From: Gracilibacillus sp. YIM 98692 | GTDB taxonomy: Bacteria; Bacillota; Bacilli; Bacillales; Amphibacillaceae | NCBI RefSeq assembly: GCF_010993965.1 | Contig: NZ_WIXM01000018.1 | Span: 1 to 64,000 of the forward strand | Length of the DNA: 64,000 bases | Direction: 5' to 3' | Shown: positions 19,236 through 29,080 of the stretch, in pieces | Layout: every line of letters begins with the position of its first letter | How positions within the stretch are numbered: the first letter of the stretch is position 1 | Made by a program: the position numbers and the translations under genes | The notes under the pieces: generated by a model | The model's database searches: none | What the model was told of the DNA's origin: nothing | Seen by the model: only the letters and a program-made list of their open reading frames with translations

Positions 19236-20566
19236 GAGTGGAATTTCTCAAATCAATACTTCTAACTTTTTTAGTTGCCCTCAGTTTAATATTGACATTA
19301 GCCATTTGGAATTACCAAGGCGAATATGATATTGCAGGGGATGGTCAACCAATTGATGCACAATTAAATGGAGTAGAACAAACCAAAAGGGACTTAATCA
19401 AGCCGTCACAGTTCATTTTTCATGTTAATCAAGGTTTATTAGGGCTAGAAGACAAGCAAATGGAGCGTCAATTTTTTCAAGATATGATGCAATGGTCGCT
19501 TTATGATTTTGAAATGGCACCAGAGCAAGAAACTTTTGATTTATCCAACAGTACAGATGTAGTCGAAGTAACGTTCCCAACAGTGCTTCCAACTAGCTAT
19601 ATTAGTGAAATGTTCTCTATCGATGATACGCTGGTGTACGATAGTTACTTTAAGCGAATCCTAATTTATTTAAGTGATGATCGAATGGGTGACCATATCG
19701 TATTTGAAAGTGGTGATCAAAATGGGATCAATGTTCAAGCTAATATCCAAAATATGCCTGAAGTAAGAGAATACTTTGAACGTAAATTAATGTCGGAAGA
19801 CTTCCAACCATTCTTAACAGTTAATTTGCAAAACAATAAACAAGTATATATACCGCGAGATATTCATATAGAAGGACGCAAATTTAGATTTAAATCCATT
19901 AGTCCTGATTCTAATGCTCTTCAAAGTATTCTATTTCGAAACCCATCTGCAATTATAAATTCACCTAACCCAGACGGTGGACAAATATATACTGATGGAA
20001 ACAGAGAAATGATTGTGGATGGTTACTCAATGGAATATACGAATTTCTCAGCGAAGGAAAGTCAAGGTGAGCAGCAAGAAAATATGTTATCAAATAATGG
20101 GGAATACTTGATATCCCAATCTATTGGCTATATTAACTCACACAATGGCTGGTTAGTGGATGAAGGAGTCCAATATCAACTATATCGTTTAAATGAACCT
20201 AACAATCATGTTGAATATCGAATGTCTTATGATAACTTTCCGGTGTTTTCCAATACAGGAATAGATACCATTAACATTACCTTACACGGTCAAAATGTGT
20301 ATCATTATAACCGTTCATTATTAGAGCTAACGTATTCTTATGATCGAGCAGAAATGGAGCTTATGGATGGGGACGAGTTGTTACATTATCTAGAGCAGAG
20401 TGAAACTTATTCATTAGATCAAATTTTCAACATCAAATTAGGGTATCGTATTGAACAGCAGCCAGGTGGTCAAATATTTGATTTAATTCCAACTTGGTGT
20501 ATTGAGACATATTTTGGTTGGGAGTTCATTACTGGTGCGAGCTCATTAAATCAAGGAGGTTTTTAA
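19232..20566 (+). CDS. walH: WalK regulator WalH (YycH)
   Basis: This 444-residue protein has one N-terminal membrane anchor (about 8-27) and a long extracytoplasmic region, matching YycH by position and length. In B. subtilis YycH and YycI form a complex with WalK at the membrane and restrain its activity. The start overlaps walK by four bases. The protein evolves fast, so identification rests on synteny plus the general YycH layout. Confidence 0.93.
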   Translation: MRVEFLKSILLTFLVALSLILTLAIWNYQGEYDIAGDGQPIDAQLNGVEQTKRDLIKPSQFIFHVNQGLLGLEDKQMERQFFQDMMQWSLYDFEMAPEQETFDLSNSTDVVEVTFPTVLPTSYISEMFSIDDTLVYDSYFKRILIYLSDDRMGDHIVFESGDQNGINVQANIQNMPEVREYFERKLMSEDFQPFLTVNLQNNKQVYIPRDIHIEGRKFRFKSISPDSNALQSILFRNPSAIINSPNPDGGQIYTDGNREMIVDGYSMEYTNFSAKESQGEQQENMLSNNGEYLISQSIGYINSHNGWLVDEGVQYQLYRLNEPNNHVEYRMSYDNFPVFSNTGIDTINITLHGQNVYHYNRSLLELTYSYDRAEMELMDGDELLHYLEQSETYSLDQIFNIKLGYRIEQQPGGQIFDLIPTWCIETYFGWEFITGASSLNQGGF

Positions 20567-20569
20567 AAA

Positions 20570-21499
20570 GTGCAGTGGGGACAAATTAAAACACTTTTTA
20601 TATTTTGTTTTCTTATCCTTGATATTTTTTTGCTTCACCAATTCATTAATAACCAAGAATCAGAACTCCCTTTTCTTCCAGAGTATTCTCGTGAGGATAA
20701 TTTAAGGACAAATATCAATGGGTTAGAGGAGATTCCAGAAGAACCAACCTCTGCTGAGATGTTGTATGCGCAAAGGAAGGAAATTTTTGAGGAAACAATG
20801 GGAGAAATAGGTGAATTACCTAATCAAAACCCTATTGTAGTCGATGATCACTTGATTATTTCTACATTAGACGAACCGGTTGAAATGGAAGTCGAAGGTT
20901 CAATGGAAACCTTGGAGGATCATATCTGGAATGGTCAAGCTTATACGTATTATGGAAAAGATGAAAAAAGTAACACTTTGATCTTCTTTCAAGAATTAGA
21001 GCATCCGATCTTTTTTAATCAAAGTGGTGTATTACTTGTACAATTGAATGAGGATGGAGATATGATTCGCTATGTACAAACTGCTTTAGAAGAAGCAGAG
21101 GAGAAGCCAGAAGAAGAGGATCTGATTAGATCAATTGATGCGGTTTCGACATTATATTACAATGGCAAATTATTATCTGGTGATGAAGTAACAGATGTTG
21201 CGATTGGGTATCACAACTTGCTTCCATTGCCAAACGGTGTACAAGTGTTAACCCCTACATGGGAGATCGAAGTAAATGAAGATAAATACTTTTTTGTCAA
21301 TGCTATTGAAGGGCATTTTGCTTCAAGGGATAAAAATGACTTTGTCATAGAAATGGTGGAAGATCAAGTAGTAGATTATTTAGGAGATCACACAGAAGCA
21401 GAGATTGAATCAGTTAATGAAGATTGGGAACAAGAGGATTTGGAGGAATATGTAGAACAAATCATAGAAAATTTAGAGTTGTCAATTGGAGTGGAGTAA
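20570..21499 (+). CDS. walI: WalK regulator WalI (YycI)
   Basis: This 309-residue protein starts with the typical YycI N-terminus ([22 protein letters not shown]), a single membrane helix followed by an extracytoplasmic YycI domain. GTG is the start; AAGGAGG lies upstream within the end of walH. It partners with WalH in controlling WalK. The acidic C-terminus (about 285-305) is a local feature. Confidence 0.95.
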   Translation: MQWGQIKTLFIFCFLILDIFLLHQFINNQESELPFLPEYSREDNLRTNINGLEEIPEEPTSAEMLYAQRKEIFEETMGEIGELPNQNPIVVDDHLIISTLDEPVEMEVEGSMETLEDHIWNGQAYTYYGKDEKSNTLIFFQELEHPIFFNQSGVLLVQLNEDGDMIRYVQTALEEAEEKPEEEDLIRSIDAVSTLYYNGKLLSGDEVTDVAIGYHNLLPLPNGVQVLTPTWEIEVNEDKYFFVNAIEGHFASRDKNDFVIEMVEDQVVDYLGDHTEAEIESVNEDWEQEDLEEYVEQIIENLELSIGVE

Positions 21500-21500
21500 C

Positions 21501-22298
21501 GTGACATTACAGTTTAGTGTTTTAGCGTCAGGTAGTACGGGGAATGCTTTTTATATAGGAACAGAGAAAGAAAAAATATTAGTCGATGCTGGTTTAAGCG
21601 GAAAAGAAATGACTCGGCTATTTCATGAAATTAATGTAGACCCTTATTCGCTTTCTAAGATTTTGGTAACGCATGAGCACAGTGACCATATTAAAGGTCT
21701 TGGTATATTTGCGAGAAAATATCAGTTGCCAATATATGCAAATGAAAAAACATGGAAAGCAATGGATCAGTCAATAGGTAAAATTGAGTTGGATCAAAAA
21801 TTTATTTTTAATATGGAAGAAACGAAAACGTTTGGCGATATAGATGTGGAATCTTTTGCTGTATCACATGATGCGGCACACCCAATGTTTTATACCTTCC
21901 ATCATGAGGGGAAAAAAGTTGCCTTAGTTACAGACTTAGGATATGTTTCCGAAAGAATCAAAAAGACGGTAGAAGGAGCAGACGCTCTAATATTTGAAGC
22001 AAATCATGATACCGAAATGCTGAGAATGTGTCGTTATCCTTGGAGTACAAAACGTCGTATCCTGGGCGATACAGGGCATGTTTCGAATGAAGATTGTGCT
22101 TTAGCCTTAAAAGATATTATCAGTGATAATACAAAGCGTATTTATTTAGCCCATTTAAGTAAAGATAACAATATGAAGGATTTAGCCCGTATGTCTGTGG
22201 CGAATGGTTTAACAGAATATGGACATGCTATTGGTGATCATCTATCCTTGCATGATACAGATCCTAAGGTACCGACACCGCTTTATGAAGTAGGGTAG
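21501..22298 (+). CDS. walJ: Metallo-beta-lactamase-fold exonuclease WalJ (YycJ)
   Basis: This 265-residue metallo-beta-lactamase-fold protein has the motif [12 protein letters not shown] near 57 plus further metal ligands ([21 protein letters not shown]). The family is linked to DNA repair exonuclease activity and coordination of cell division with replication. An in-frame TTG at 21486 would overlap walI, but GTG 21501 gives the family N-terminus [18 protein letters not shown] with GGAG nine bases upstream. Confidence 0.95.
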   Translation: MTLQFSVLASGSTGNAFYIGTEKEKILVDAGLSGKEMTRLFHEINVDPYSLSKILVTHEHSDHIKGLGIFARKYQLPIYANEKTWKAMDQSIGKIELDQKFIFNMEETKTFGDIDVESFAVSHDAAHPMFYTFHHEGKKVALVTDLGYVSERIKKTVEGADALIFEANHDTEMLRMCRYPWSTKRRILGDTGHVSNEDCALALKDIISDNTKRIYLAHLSKDNNMKDLARMSVANGLTEYGHAIGDHLSLHDTDPKVPTPLYEVG

Positions 22299-22327
22299 TT
22301 AGAATAAAAAGTAAAGGGTGATGTCTT

Positions 22328-23560
22328 TTGGGTTATTATGATGACCATTATCGCTCGACCAAGAAACGAACAAAATCTAATTGGTTGATAACACTTGTAA
22401 TTGGTATATTGCTAGGCGCATTTTTATTTGCCATATTATTGCCATCATTAGTTGCCAACAATATGTTACCTTATCAAATTGTGATAGATGGGAATGAACA
22501 AGCACAAAATTTAGAAGAGGAAGATAAGGATACGAATGAAACGTCTCCTAATATTCAAAATGTACAGGTAGATATTTCAACACGTTTAACAGAAATAATA
22601 GGGAATGTCATGCCAACCGTGGTTGGGGTTTTGAACATTCAGTCCCAACAAAGCTTTTGGCAGCAAGAGCAATCAGGAGAGCAAGGAACAGGTTCCGGTG
22701 TAATTTATAAAATAGATGGAGAACGTGCATTTGTTGTGACCAATTATCATGTTATTCAAGGAGCAGATCAAGTCGAGGTTGTATTATCTGATGAGACAAG
22801 AGTGGAAGCATCACTTGTCGGAAGCGATGTTTTCACGGATTTAGCTGTTATTGAAATGGATGCTAGCCATGTCAACCAAACGATTGACTTAGGACAATCT
22901 GAAAATGTCCATGTTGGAGAGCCGGCTATAGCAATTGGTAATCCACTCGGCATGCATTTGTCTGGATCTGTGACACAAGGGATTATTAGTGGTAAACAAC
23001 GTGCCATACCACAAGATTTCAATGGAGATGGACGTGCTGACTGGCAGGCGGAAGTTATTCAAACTGATGCAGCGATTAACCCTGGTAATAGTGGCGGGGC
23101 TCTAATAAACATGGAAGGACAGCTAATAGGGATTAACTCCATGAAAATAGCGGAATCAGCAGTAGAAGGCATCGGTTTTGCTATACCTATTGATGATGCT
23201 ATTCCTATTATAGAAGAACTAGAAAGAGATGGAGAGGTAACAAGAGCTTATCTAGGTGTAGAAGCTTATTCTTTAGATGATATATCACAAGTTGAATGGC
23301 AACGCAGCTTAAACCTCCCACAAAATGTGGATGGAGGTATTTATATCCGCAGTGTAGAACCAATGTCTCCTGCTGATCAAGGTGGTTTAGAGCCATATGA
23401 TGTCATAACAGAATTAGATGGGCAGCCAATTCATGATATTGTCGATTTACGAAAGCACTTATATGTTGAAAAAAGTGTTGGAGAGGAACTAAGTATCACC
23501 TATTATAGAGATGGGGAAGAAAACGGAACAACCGTTCAATTATCAACATTATCGTATTAA
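22328..23560 (+). CDS. htrA: HtrA-type membrane serine protease (YycK/HtrC)
   Basis: This 410-residue DegP/HtrA protease has an N-terminal cytoplasmic stub, a membrane anchor (about 19-40), a trypsin-like domain with His141 (NYHVIQ), Asp171 (FTDLAVIEMD) and Ser255 (NPGNSGGALIN), and one PDZ domain (about 300-395, GGIYIRSVEPMSPADQGG). It degrades or refolds damaged exported proteins. The TTG start at 22328 follows AAAGGGTGAT with good spacing; the in-phase alternatives are worse. It is the last gene of the wal operon. Confidence 0.92.
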   Translation: MGYYDDHYRSTKKRTKSNWLITLVIGILLGAFLFAILLPSLVANNMLPYQIVIDGNEQAQNLEEEDKDTNETSPNIQNVQVDISTRLTEIIGNVMPTVVGVLNIQSQQSFWQQEQSGEQGTGSGVIYKIDGERAFVVTNYHVIQGADQVEVVLSDETRVEASLVGSDVFTDLAVIEMDASHVNQTIDLGQSENVHVGEPAIAIGNPLGMHLSGSVTQGIISGKQRAIPQDFNGDGRADWQAEVIQTDAAINPGNSGGALINMEGQLIGINSMKIAESAVEGIGFAIPIDDAIPIIEELERDGEVTRAYLGVEAYSLDDISQVEWQRSLNLPQNVDGGIYIRSVEPMSPADQGGLEPYDVITELDGQPIHDIVDLRKHLYVEKSVGEELSITYYRDGEENGTTVQLSTLSY

Positions 23561-23568
23561 GGATAGAA

Positions 23569-23604
23569 GATGTGGGTAAAAGAAAGTGCTTTTATCCACA
23601 TCTT
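23569..23604 (+). terminator. Terminator of the wal operon
   Basis: The stem GATGTGGGTAAAAG (from 23569) / CTTTTATCCACATC (to 23602) is followed by TTTA. The right arm contains a perfect DnaA box (23592-23600). Confidence 0.75.
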
Positions 23605-23799
23605 TATTTATATATCCACATATTGTTGATAAAACTGAGGATATTTGGCTATATATTGTATAGAACACCAATTCCTATACGATATGTACTCCGTGTTTTG
23701 TTAGTATGTGGATAACTCTGTGTATAAACCGGGGTTTTTGTTACTAGCTATGTGAATAACTGTATAAATATATCTTTTTGTGTATGCACATGTGGATAA
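23592..23799. promoter_or_regulatory. DnaA-box cluster between htrA and manA
   Basis: Three perfect 9-mers TTATCCACA or its inverse occur at 23592-23600 (+), 23707-23715 (-) and 23791-23799 (-). Three one-mismatch boxes lie at 23612-23620 (ATATCCACA), 23719-23727 (TGTGTATAA) and 23751-23759 (TGTGAATAA). The stretch has no gene and is AT-rich. oriC-proximal DnaA-box clusters that titrate DnaA are known in B. subtilis, and this operon lies near oriC there. No dnaA or dnaN gene is present, so this is not the origin itself. Confidence 0.7.
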
Positions 23800-23877
23800 T
23801 TGGTGATTTTTTTGTTGATTTTAGAAAAGGGAATATAGTATCTTTACAGTAGTGATAATACGGAGAGGAAGGTTAAG

Positions 23878-24834
23878 ATGTATCAACAGCCAATATTTTT
23901 GCAGCCTGTGTTTCAAGAACGTATTTGGGGAGGGAAGAAATTACATACAGAGTTCTCCTATACCATTCCATATGAAAAAACAGGTGAAGCATGGGTTATC
24001 TCTGCACATCCAAATGGCCCAAGTAAAATAACAAATGGTCCGTTAAAAGGAATGAATTTATTAGACGCATGGGAAAAACATGGTGAGTTGTTTAATAAAA
24101 CAACGGATCTTGACGAAGCTTATCCACTATTAGTTAAAATTTTAGATGCTAATGATAATCTTTCTGTACAAGTCCATCCAGATGACCAATATGCAAGGGA
24201 GATTGCTAATGAGTCTTATGGAAAAACAGAATGTTGGTATGTGCTAAGTGCTGAAGAGGGTGCTGAATTGATTATTGGTCATCACGCACAATCAAGAAAA
24301 GAATTAGAAGATATGATAGACAAAGGAAAATGGGATGATTTATTACGTAAGGTTAAAGTAAAGACTGGAGATTTTGTATATGTCCCAAGCGGTACGATTC
24401 ATGCAATTGGCAAGGGAATCGTGATCTTAGAAACACAACAAAGCTCAGATATTACATATCGAGTTTATGATTATGACAGAACAGATGATAAAGGAAATAC
24501 GAGAGAACTCCACCTCCAACAAGCAAAAGAAGTGACGACTGTCCCTCATGTTTCTCCTAACTTGGAGCAAACAGAATCAACGAAAGAGGGATTAACGGTA
24601 AAAAAGCTTGTAGAGGAGCAATATTTTAGTGTTTATCATTGGCAATTAGATGGCGGCTGCAGTCAAACTTTAACGGAAGATTTCCTGCAGGTAAGTGTTA
24701 TTGAAGGGGAAGCGAGTCTTGAGGTTGGAGAAAGTACTTTTGATGTGAAAAAAGGTGATCACTTTATTTTACCTACTACTATAGATTCTTATCACTTAGA
24801 CGGACAAGCTTCCTTTATTGTGTCTCATACGTAA
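23878..24834 (+). CDS. manA: Mannose-6-phosphate isomerase, class I
   Basis: This 318-residue cupin-fold zinc enzyme interconverts mannose-6-P and fructose-6-P. Visible motifs: IWGGKKLH, SVQVHPDDQYA near 97 (zinc ligands), GKTECWYVL near 115, and PSGTIHAIGKG with ILETQQSSDITYRVYDYDR near 180-203. Length matches the short Bacillus ManA/Pmi. GAGAGGAAGGTTAAG precedes the ATG. A terminator follows. Confidence 0.95.
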   Translation: MYQQPIFLQPVFQERIWGGKKLHTEFSYTIPYEKTGEAWVISAHPNGPSKITNGPLKGMNLLDAWEKHGELFNKTTDLDEAYPLLVKILDANDNLSVQVHPDDQYAREIANESYGKTECWYVLSAEEGAELIIGHHAQSRKELEDMIDKGKWDDLLRKVKVKTGDFVYVPSGTIHAIGKGIVILETQQSSDITYRVYDYDRTDDKGNTRELHLQQAKEVTTVPHVSPNLEQTESTKEGLTVKKLVEEQYFSVYHWQLDGGCSQTLTEDFLQVSVIEGEASLEVGESTFDVKKGDHFILPTTIDSYHLDGQASFIVSHT

Positions 24835-24853
24835 CATAAAAAAGATTATCGAA

Positions 24854-24892
24854 AAAAGGTTGACTGCAACATAGCAATCAACCTTTTTTCTT
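24854..24892 (+). terminator. Intrinsic terminator after manA
   Basis: The stem AAAAAAGGTTGA / TCAACCTTTTTT is separated by CTGCAACATAGCAA and followed by a T-rich tail. Confidence 0.85.
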
Positions 24893-24912
24893 TATACGTT
24901 AGAAAGCATAAA
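24891..24912 (+). repeat. Dispersed repeat family, copy D (5' fragment)
   Basis: TTTATACGTTAGAAAGCATAAA matches the start of copy C (11702-11723) with one difference. As in copy C, it begins right after a terminator T-run. The rest of the repeat is not recognisable. Confidence 0.45.
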
Positions 24913-25167
24913 AATACTGCACCAAAAACATAAACTGCGAAATAACTCTTTTATGGATTTGCTTTCTTCCGTTCTGAATAAAGATCAGTGCTAGGCAATA
25001 AACTTGGTGTTAACCAATTTTATCATCGTTTAAGCCAAAAGACCTAATTATGTTTATCATTCAATAGCCTTAATGTAAATTTACTGTTAAATTTTGTGAA
25101 ACTTTATTCCTATCCCTTTCCCCGTTTTGTAGAATGGAATAGGGTCATTTTAAAGGGGGATAAGAAA

Positions 25168-26886
25168 ATGAAGATAGATAAATTGACATTAAAAGCGAGA
25201 TTATTGATTAGTTTTTTTCTATTCTTATTGTTATTTTTCGTAAGTATGATTTGGAATTATTATAATGCTTCTGTTATTGCAGATACCAATAGAACAGTGG
25301 ATGAAGAGTACATACCCATCATGTTTAAAATGACGCAAAGTTATCAACATCTTTATCAAATGAACAATAAAATACAAGAAATCTCTAGAACAACTATGAG
25401 TGTCAGTGTTCAAAATATGGCAGATGAAATTGAAACATCTGAGTCCACCATTAGTCAGGATTTAGAAGCCATTGAAAACTATGTACAATCTAATCAGCAG
25501 TCCGATATGATGGGAACATATCAAGCATTTATAGAGGCTTGGGAGAATTATCAAGCAATAGCTGGAAATGTGGTGGGGGCTGCTCAAGGCAAGCAGTTAG
25601 ATGTGGCACAGGATGAATTATATAAAAGTATCGCATTTTTTGATCGGGCGAGTGGAGAAATGGAGACATTGCAGGAACAATTACAGCAGTCTATTACCAA
25701 TTATACAAAAGCATCTGTTTTCCGCAGTGAACAATCAATGCAGTCTAACATTATCATGGGAGTTATTGCTGTCATTGCAGCTATTTTGCTTAGTTTAGTA
25801 ACACAAAAATATATTAGAAAGCCAATTGTTGTAATGTCATCCCATGTAAGTGAAATTGCAGATGGTCATTTAGCGATAGAGCCATTAAGCGTTCAGACGA
25901 AAGATGAATTAGGTCGGCTCACGGAGAGTGTTAATCATATGAAAGATTCGATTCGCTCTATATTTTTAGAAGTAACACAACATAGTCATACCACAACTAA
26001 AACAGCGGAGCAACTTACTAATCAAATGAATGAAACGTTAAAAGGGGTAGACGAAGTAGCACAATCCATTAGTGACATTGCTGCTCAATCGCAAACTCAA
26101 CTTACTGATCTGGAGATATCCACACAGCACTTGAGGGAAGTCGATTTAGTAGTGAAAGACGTTTTTCAGCATACAAAGGAGTTACAATCCACTGGGGAAG
26201 ATGCGAACCATAGAGCAACTCAAGGCATGCATGATATGAAGGAGATGCAAGAGCAGACAAATGAAATGGAAAAAAGCATGTATCACTCGGTCACCCAAAT
26301 AAACAAATTAGATCAACAAATGGAGCAAATAGATCAAGTAGTGCAATCCATTCAACAAATCGCTAGCCAGACCAATTTACTCGCTCTAAATGCACAGGTA
26401 GAAGCTGCTCGTGCTGGTGAAAGTGGCAAAGGCTTTGCTGTTGTAGCAGATGAAGTACGGCAGTTAGCAGATCAATCTAAACAAGCAACAGAAGAAGTAA
26501 ATGACATGATTGAACAAATTAAGGGCCAAAAAAATATGGCGGTCGATCAAATGAATGCTACGAAAGATCAAGCGATAGAGGCGAAGCAATATATTGATTG
26601 CTCTAGTCAGCATTTTCATTACATGGATCAAGCTACAACGAATATTGCAGAGCATCACCAGTCCATGGTCAAGCTAATTCAAACGGTACATCGACGTATC
26701 CAGGAAGTAAGCGAATATTCCAAACAAATTCAGCAGTCAGCCAGTCATCATGTTACTAATGCAGAGTCAGTTGCGGCGGTTTCCCAACAAATGAATGCTG
26801 CAGTGGAAGAAGTGAACCAAGGGTTAGAGGTTGTTACAAGCTCAAGCAAACAATTAAACCATCAAATAAGTCAATATAAGATATAA
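25168..26886 (+). CDS. Methyl-accepting chemotaxis protein
   Basis: This 572-residue chemoreceptor has an N-terminal helix (about 9-30), an extracellular four-helix-bundle sensor (about 31-190), a second helix (about 193-212), HAMP (213-265) and a long coiled-coil signalling domain. The conserved hairpin tip [20 protein letters not shown] lies near 395. An upstream ATG at 25096 is in frame, but AAAGGGGGATAAGAAA fits ATG 25168. The ligand is unknown. Confidence 0.92.
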   Translation: MKIDKLTLKARLLISFFLFLLLFFVSMIWNYYNASVIADTNRTVDEEYIPIMFKMTQSYQHLYQMNNKIQEISRTTMSVSVQNMADEIETSESTISQDLEAIENYVQSNQQSDMMGTYQAFIEAWENYQAIAGNVVGAAQGKQLDVAQDELYKSIAFFDRASGEMETLQEQLQQSITNYTKASVFRSEQSMQSNIIMGVIAVIAAILLSLVTQKYIRKPIVVMSSHVSEIADGHLAIEPLSVQTKDELGRLTESVNHMKDSIRSIFLEVTQHSHTTTKTAEQLTNQMNETLKGVDEVAQSISDIAAQSQTQLTDLEISTQHLREVDLVVKDVFQHTKELQSTGEDANHRATQGMHDMKEMQEQTNEMEKSMYHSVTQINKLDQQMEQIDQVVQSIQQIASQTNLLALNAQVEAARAGESGKGFAVVADEVRQLADQSKQATEEVNDMIEQIKGQKNMAVDQMNATKDQAIEAKQYIDCSSQHFHYMDQATTNIAEHHQSMVKLIQTVHRRIQEVSEYSKQIQQSASHHVTNAESVAAVSQQMNAAVEEVNQGLEVVTSSSKQLNHQISQYKI

Positions 26887-27020
26887 AGAGAGACTTCCAT
26901 CCGTGGAGCGTTCCCACGGATGGTTAGCGATACTTATCAGGGTGCCAGCGTCCGTTATCGCCCTCACTTATCCTTTTTTTATCTAAATCTGGAAGTGGGG
27001 GTCTTACGGACGATTGTTCA
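26887..27020 (+). repeat. Structured repeat resembling an IS200/IS605 right end (copy 2)
   Basis: It begins directly after the chemoreceptor stop. Hairpin 1 is ATCCGTGG (26899-26906) / CCACGGAT (26914-26921), then GTTAGCGATACTTATCAGGG, hairpin 2 CCCTCACTT (26961-26969) / AAGTGGGGG (26993-27001), and GTCTTACGGACGATTGTT. The blocks outside hairpin 1 match the minus-strand copy near 705-838. No tnpA or tnpB is nearby. Confidence 0.5.
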
Positions 27021-27034
27021 CATGATAAAAATAC

Positions 27035-27078
27035 TAACGGCTGTCACCAATCAGCAATAAAGGTGACAGCCGTTGTTA
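27035..27078. terminator. Bidirectional terminator before the aldo-keto reductase 3' end
   Basis: A perfect 13-bp stem AACGGCTGTCACC / GGTGACAGCCGTT lies between the convergent chemoreceptor and aldo-keto reductase genes. Confidence 0.8.
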
Positions 27079-27083
27079 AATGC

Positions 27084-28079
27084 TTATGAGTTTAAAATTT
27101 CTTCAATCTTATTTAATTCATCTTGAGTAAAAGATGTATGCTCTAATGCTTTTACGTTTTCTTCTATTTGACTGACACGACTTGCGCCAATTAAAGCAGA
27201 AACAACAGATTGTTGATGTAGTACCCATACGAGCGCCATTTGTGCTAGTGTTTGGCCGCGTTCTTTAGCCATATCATTTAAACAGTTAATTTTTTGTAAG
27301 ACATCAGAAGAAATATCTTTTGCATTTAAGAATGGGATATAATCCTTTGCTGCGCGGGAGTCTTTTGGTATGCCATTCAAATAGCGGTTTGTCAGTAGGC
27401 CTTGTGCTAATGGAACATAGGCAATACAGCCAATTCCATTGTCTGTCAGTGTATCTGTAAGTCCATTTTCAATCCCTCTATCAAGCATCGAGTATCTGGC
27501 TTGATGAATAATAAATGGAGTCTTTTGTTTTCTTAGAATTCTGATGGCTTGTTGTGTTTGATCATCGTTGTAGTTAGAGATTCCGACATAAAGGGCTTTT
27601 CCTTGTCGTACAATGTGATCGAGTGCAGACATGGTTTCTTCGAGAGGTGTTTCTGGATCTGGGCGATGGTGGTAAAATATATCAACATAATCGAGGTCCA
27701 TTCTTTTTAAGCTTTGGTCAAGGCTTGAAATTAAATATTTCCTTGAACCCCAATCTCCATATGGTCCATCCCACATTTTAAATCCTGCTTTAGTCGAAAT
27801 GATTAATTCATCTCTATAAGCGGCAAAATCCTCTTTCAGAATACGTCCAAAATTCCTTTCAGCAGTACCAGGCGGTGGACCATAATTATTCGCTAAGTCA
27901 AAATGGGTAATGCCTAAATCAAATGCTCTAGTCAGCATCCTGCGCTGGTTTTCTAATGCATCTTCCCCACCAAAGTTGTTCCACAATCCAAAGGACAGCG
28001 CTGGCAGCTTTAGACCAGAGTGCCCGCAACGGTTGTAAGGTATTTCATGATAACGTTTTGGATTTGCGATAAACGACAT
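27084..28079 (-). CDS. Aldo/keto reductase (YghZ-like)
   Basis: This 331-residue TIM-barrel NADPH oxidoreductase is closest in layout to E. coli YghZ (L-glyceraldehyde-3-phosphate reductase; methylglyoxal detoxification). Visible: HFDLANNYGPPPGTAE (catalytic Asp and Tyr), ISTKAGFKMWDGPYGDWGSRK (catalytic Lys), DIFYHHRPDPETPLEETM (His) and GASRVSQIEENVKAL (NADP binding). An ATG at 28094 is in frame, but GGGAGGAA lies between it and ATG 28079, which I choose. The physiological substrate is not proven. Confidence 0.88.
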   Translation of the reverse strand: MSFIANPKRYHEIPYNRCGHSGLKLPALSFGLWNNFGGEDALENQRRMLTRAFDLGITHFDLANNYGPPPGTAERNFGRILKEDFAAYRDELIISTKAGFKMWDGPYGDWGSRKYLISSLDQSLKRMDLDYVDIFYHHRPDPETPLEETMSALDHIVRQGKALYVGISNYNDDQTQQAIRILRKQKTPFIIHQARYSMLDRGIENGLTDTLTDNGIGCIAYVPLAQGLLTNRYLNGIPKDSRAAKDYIPFLNAKDISSDVLQKINCLNDMAKERGQTLAQMALVWVLHQQSVVSALIGASRVSQIEENVKALEHTSFTQDELNKIEEILNS

Positions 28080-28102
28080 ACAATTCCTCCCCATATAATA
28101 AT

Positions 28103-28462
28103 TTAATATCCAACTTCTACTGCGGCATTGACAATATACATGAGGTCATTTTTATCTTCTTTATCCTCTAATACAATGCCAGAAGTGGTTGTCATACCAC
28201 CATCCATTACTTCCACAGTAACTGTACCGTAGGGAATCTCCTCTTTAACACGTGCTACATCTACATTTTCTTTGTCCTTGGGTACTGCTAAGCGAACGTT
28301 GACTCTCATGTTATGTAGGTTTTCCTCGGGTAAGTAATGTTTAATTCCTGGCATGGAGTTGTAATGGATCGCATTTTCAACAGCCCTTAAGCATGCTTTC
28401 GTAATGTTTTGGCCATGTACATCGATGCCAGTTCCAGTTTCAATAAAGATTATTCTTTCCAT
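28103..28462 (-). CDS. Lin0512 family protein (copy 1)
   Basis: This 119-residue conserved protein of unknown function is recognised by FIETGTGIDVHGQNITKA, the central EIPYGTVTVEVMDGGM and the C-terminal KNDLMYIVNAAVEV, all marks of the Lin0512 family. A paralogue at 43153-43509 is roughly 60 percent identical by eye. It precedes the aldo-keto reductase by 23 bases on the same strand, so co-transcription is likely. The compact alpha/beta layout suggests a small enzyme or binding protein. Confidence 0.8.
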   Translation of the reverse strand: MERIIFIETGTGIDVHGQNITKACLRAVENAIHYNSMPGIKHYLPEENLHNMRVNVRLAVPKDKENVDVARVKEEIPYGTVTVEVMDGGMTTTSGIVLEDKEDKNDLMYIVNAAVEVGY

Positions 28463-28597
28463 GTAATCGCCTCCATTGTTAAGGGCTAACTAATATTTAC
28501 CTATTCTAAAGATTATAGTATATGATTAGAAAAATCAAATAAGTTGCCATATGTTATGATAATAGAAATGTTACATATAAAAGTATATGAGGTGAAA

Positions 28598-29080
28598 ATG
28601 GTGAAAATAACGGTTATTTGTGTAGGAAAGTTGAAAGAGAAATATTTAAAACAAGGGATACAAGAATACACGAAGAGGTTAGGTTCATATGCAAATATAG
28701 ATTTATTAGAAGTAGCGGATGAAAAGGCTCCAGAAAATATGAGTGAAGCAGAGCAAGAGGAAGTAAAAAGGAAAGAAGGGGATAAAATATTGTCGAAAAT
28801 TTCCTCAGATGCCTACGTTATTTCCCTGGAAATATTGGGAGATATGCCTACATCGGAAAAGTTTTCCAAAAAGTTAGAAAGCTTAATGGTGCATGGAAAA
28901 AGTAAGATGGTATTTGTTATCGGTGGGTCATTAGGGTTAAGTAAAGAAGTGCAGGAAAGAAGCGACTATGCTCTGTCTTTTTCTAAAATGACTTTTCCTC
29001 ATCAGTTAATGAGAGTGGTGTTGTTGGAGCAAATCTATCGAGCATTTCGGATTATGAAGGGGGAACCGTACCATAAATAG
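28598..29080 (+). CDS. rlmH: 23S rRNA pseudouridine-1915 N3-methyltransferase RlmH
   Basis: This 160-residue SPOUT-class knotted methyltransferase acts on the assembled 70S ribosome. Features: [16 protein letters not shown] at the N-terminus, [20 protein letters not shown] near 106 (SAM-binding knot), and the invariant C-terminus GEPYHK. The frame is open upstream to 28544, but GAGGTGAAA supports ATG 28598. Its 3' end is the attachment site of SCC elements in staphylococci, and here the sequence of this end recurs downstream. Confidence 0.97.
   Translation: MVKITVICVGKLKEKYLKQGIQEYTKRLGSYANIDLLEVADEKAPENMSEAEQEEVKRKEGDKILSKISSDAYVISLEILGDMPTSEKFSKKLESLMVHGKSKMVFVIGGSLGLSKEVQERSDYALSFSKMTFPHQLMRVVLLEQIYRAFRIMKGEPYHK
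29061..29080 (+). other. att-like site 1 (rlmH 3' end)
   Basis: GGGAACCGTACCATAAATAG encodes GEPYHK-stop. The equivalent position in staphylococcal rlmH is the SCC attB core (form GAAGC.TATCATAAGT). It matches site 2 at 31827-31846 in 17 of 20 bases and site 3 at 46161-46180 in 16 of 20. Confidence 0.7.

Larger units (their letters stand above)
24835..25167. other. Intergenic region manA to chemoreceptor
   Basis: It holds the manA terminator and, directly after it, a short piece of the dispersed repeat (24891-24912, TTTATACGTTAGAAAGCATAAA). The remaining 250 bases show no gene. I could not find a convincing sigma-D motility promoter for the chemoreceptor. Confidence 0.6.

Noticed and set aside
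23561-23877. Possibility that the DnaA-box cluster is oriC
   Set aside because: No dnaA, dnaN, rpmH or AT-rich unwinding element of the usual kind is adjacent; gene context is htrA-manA.
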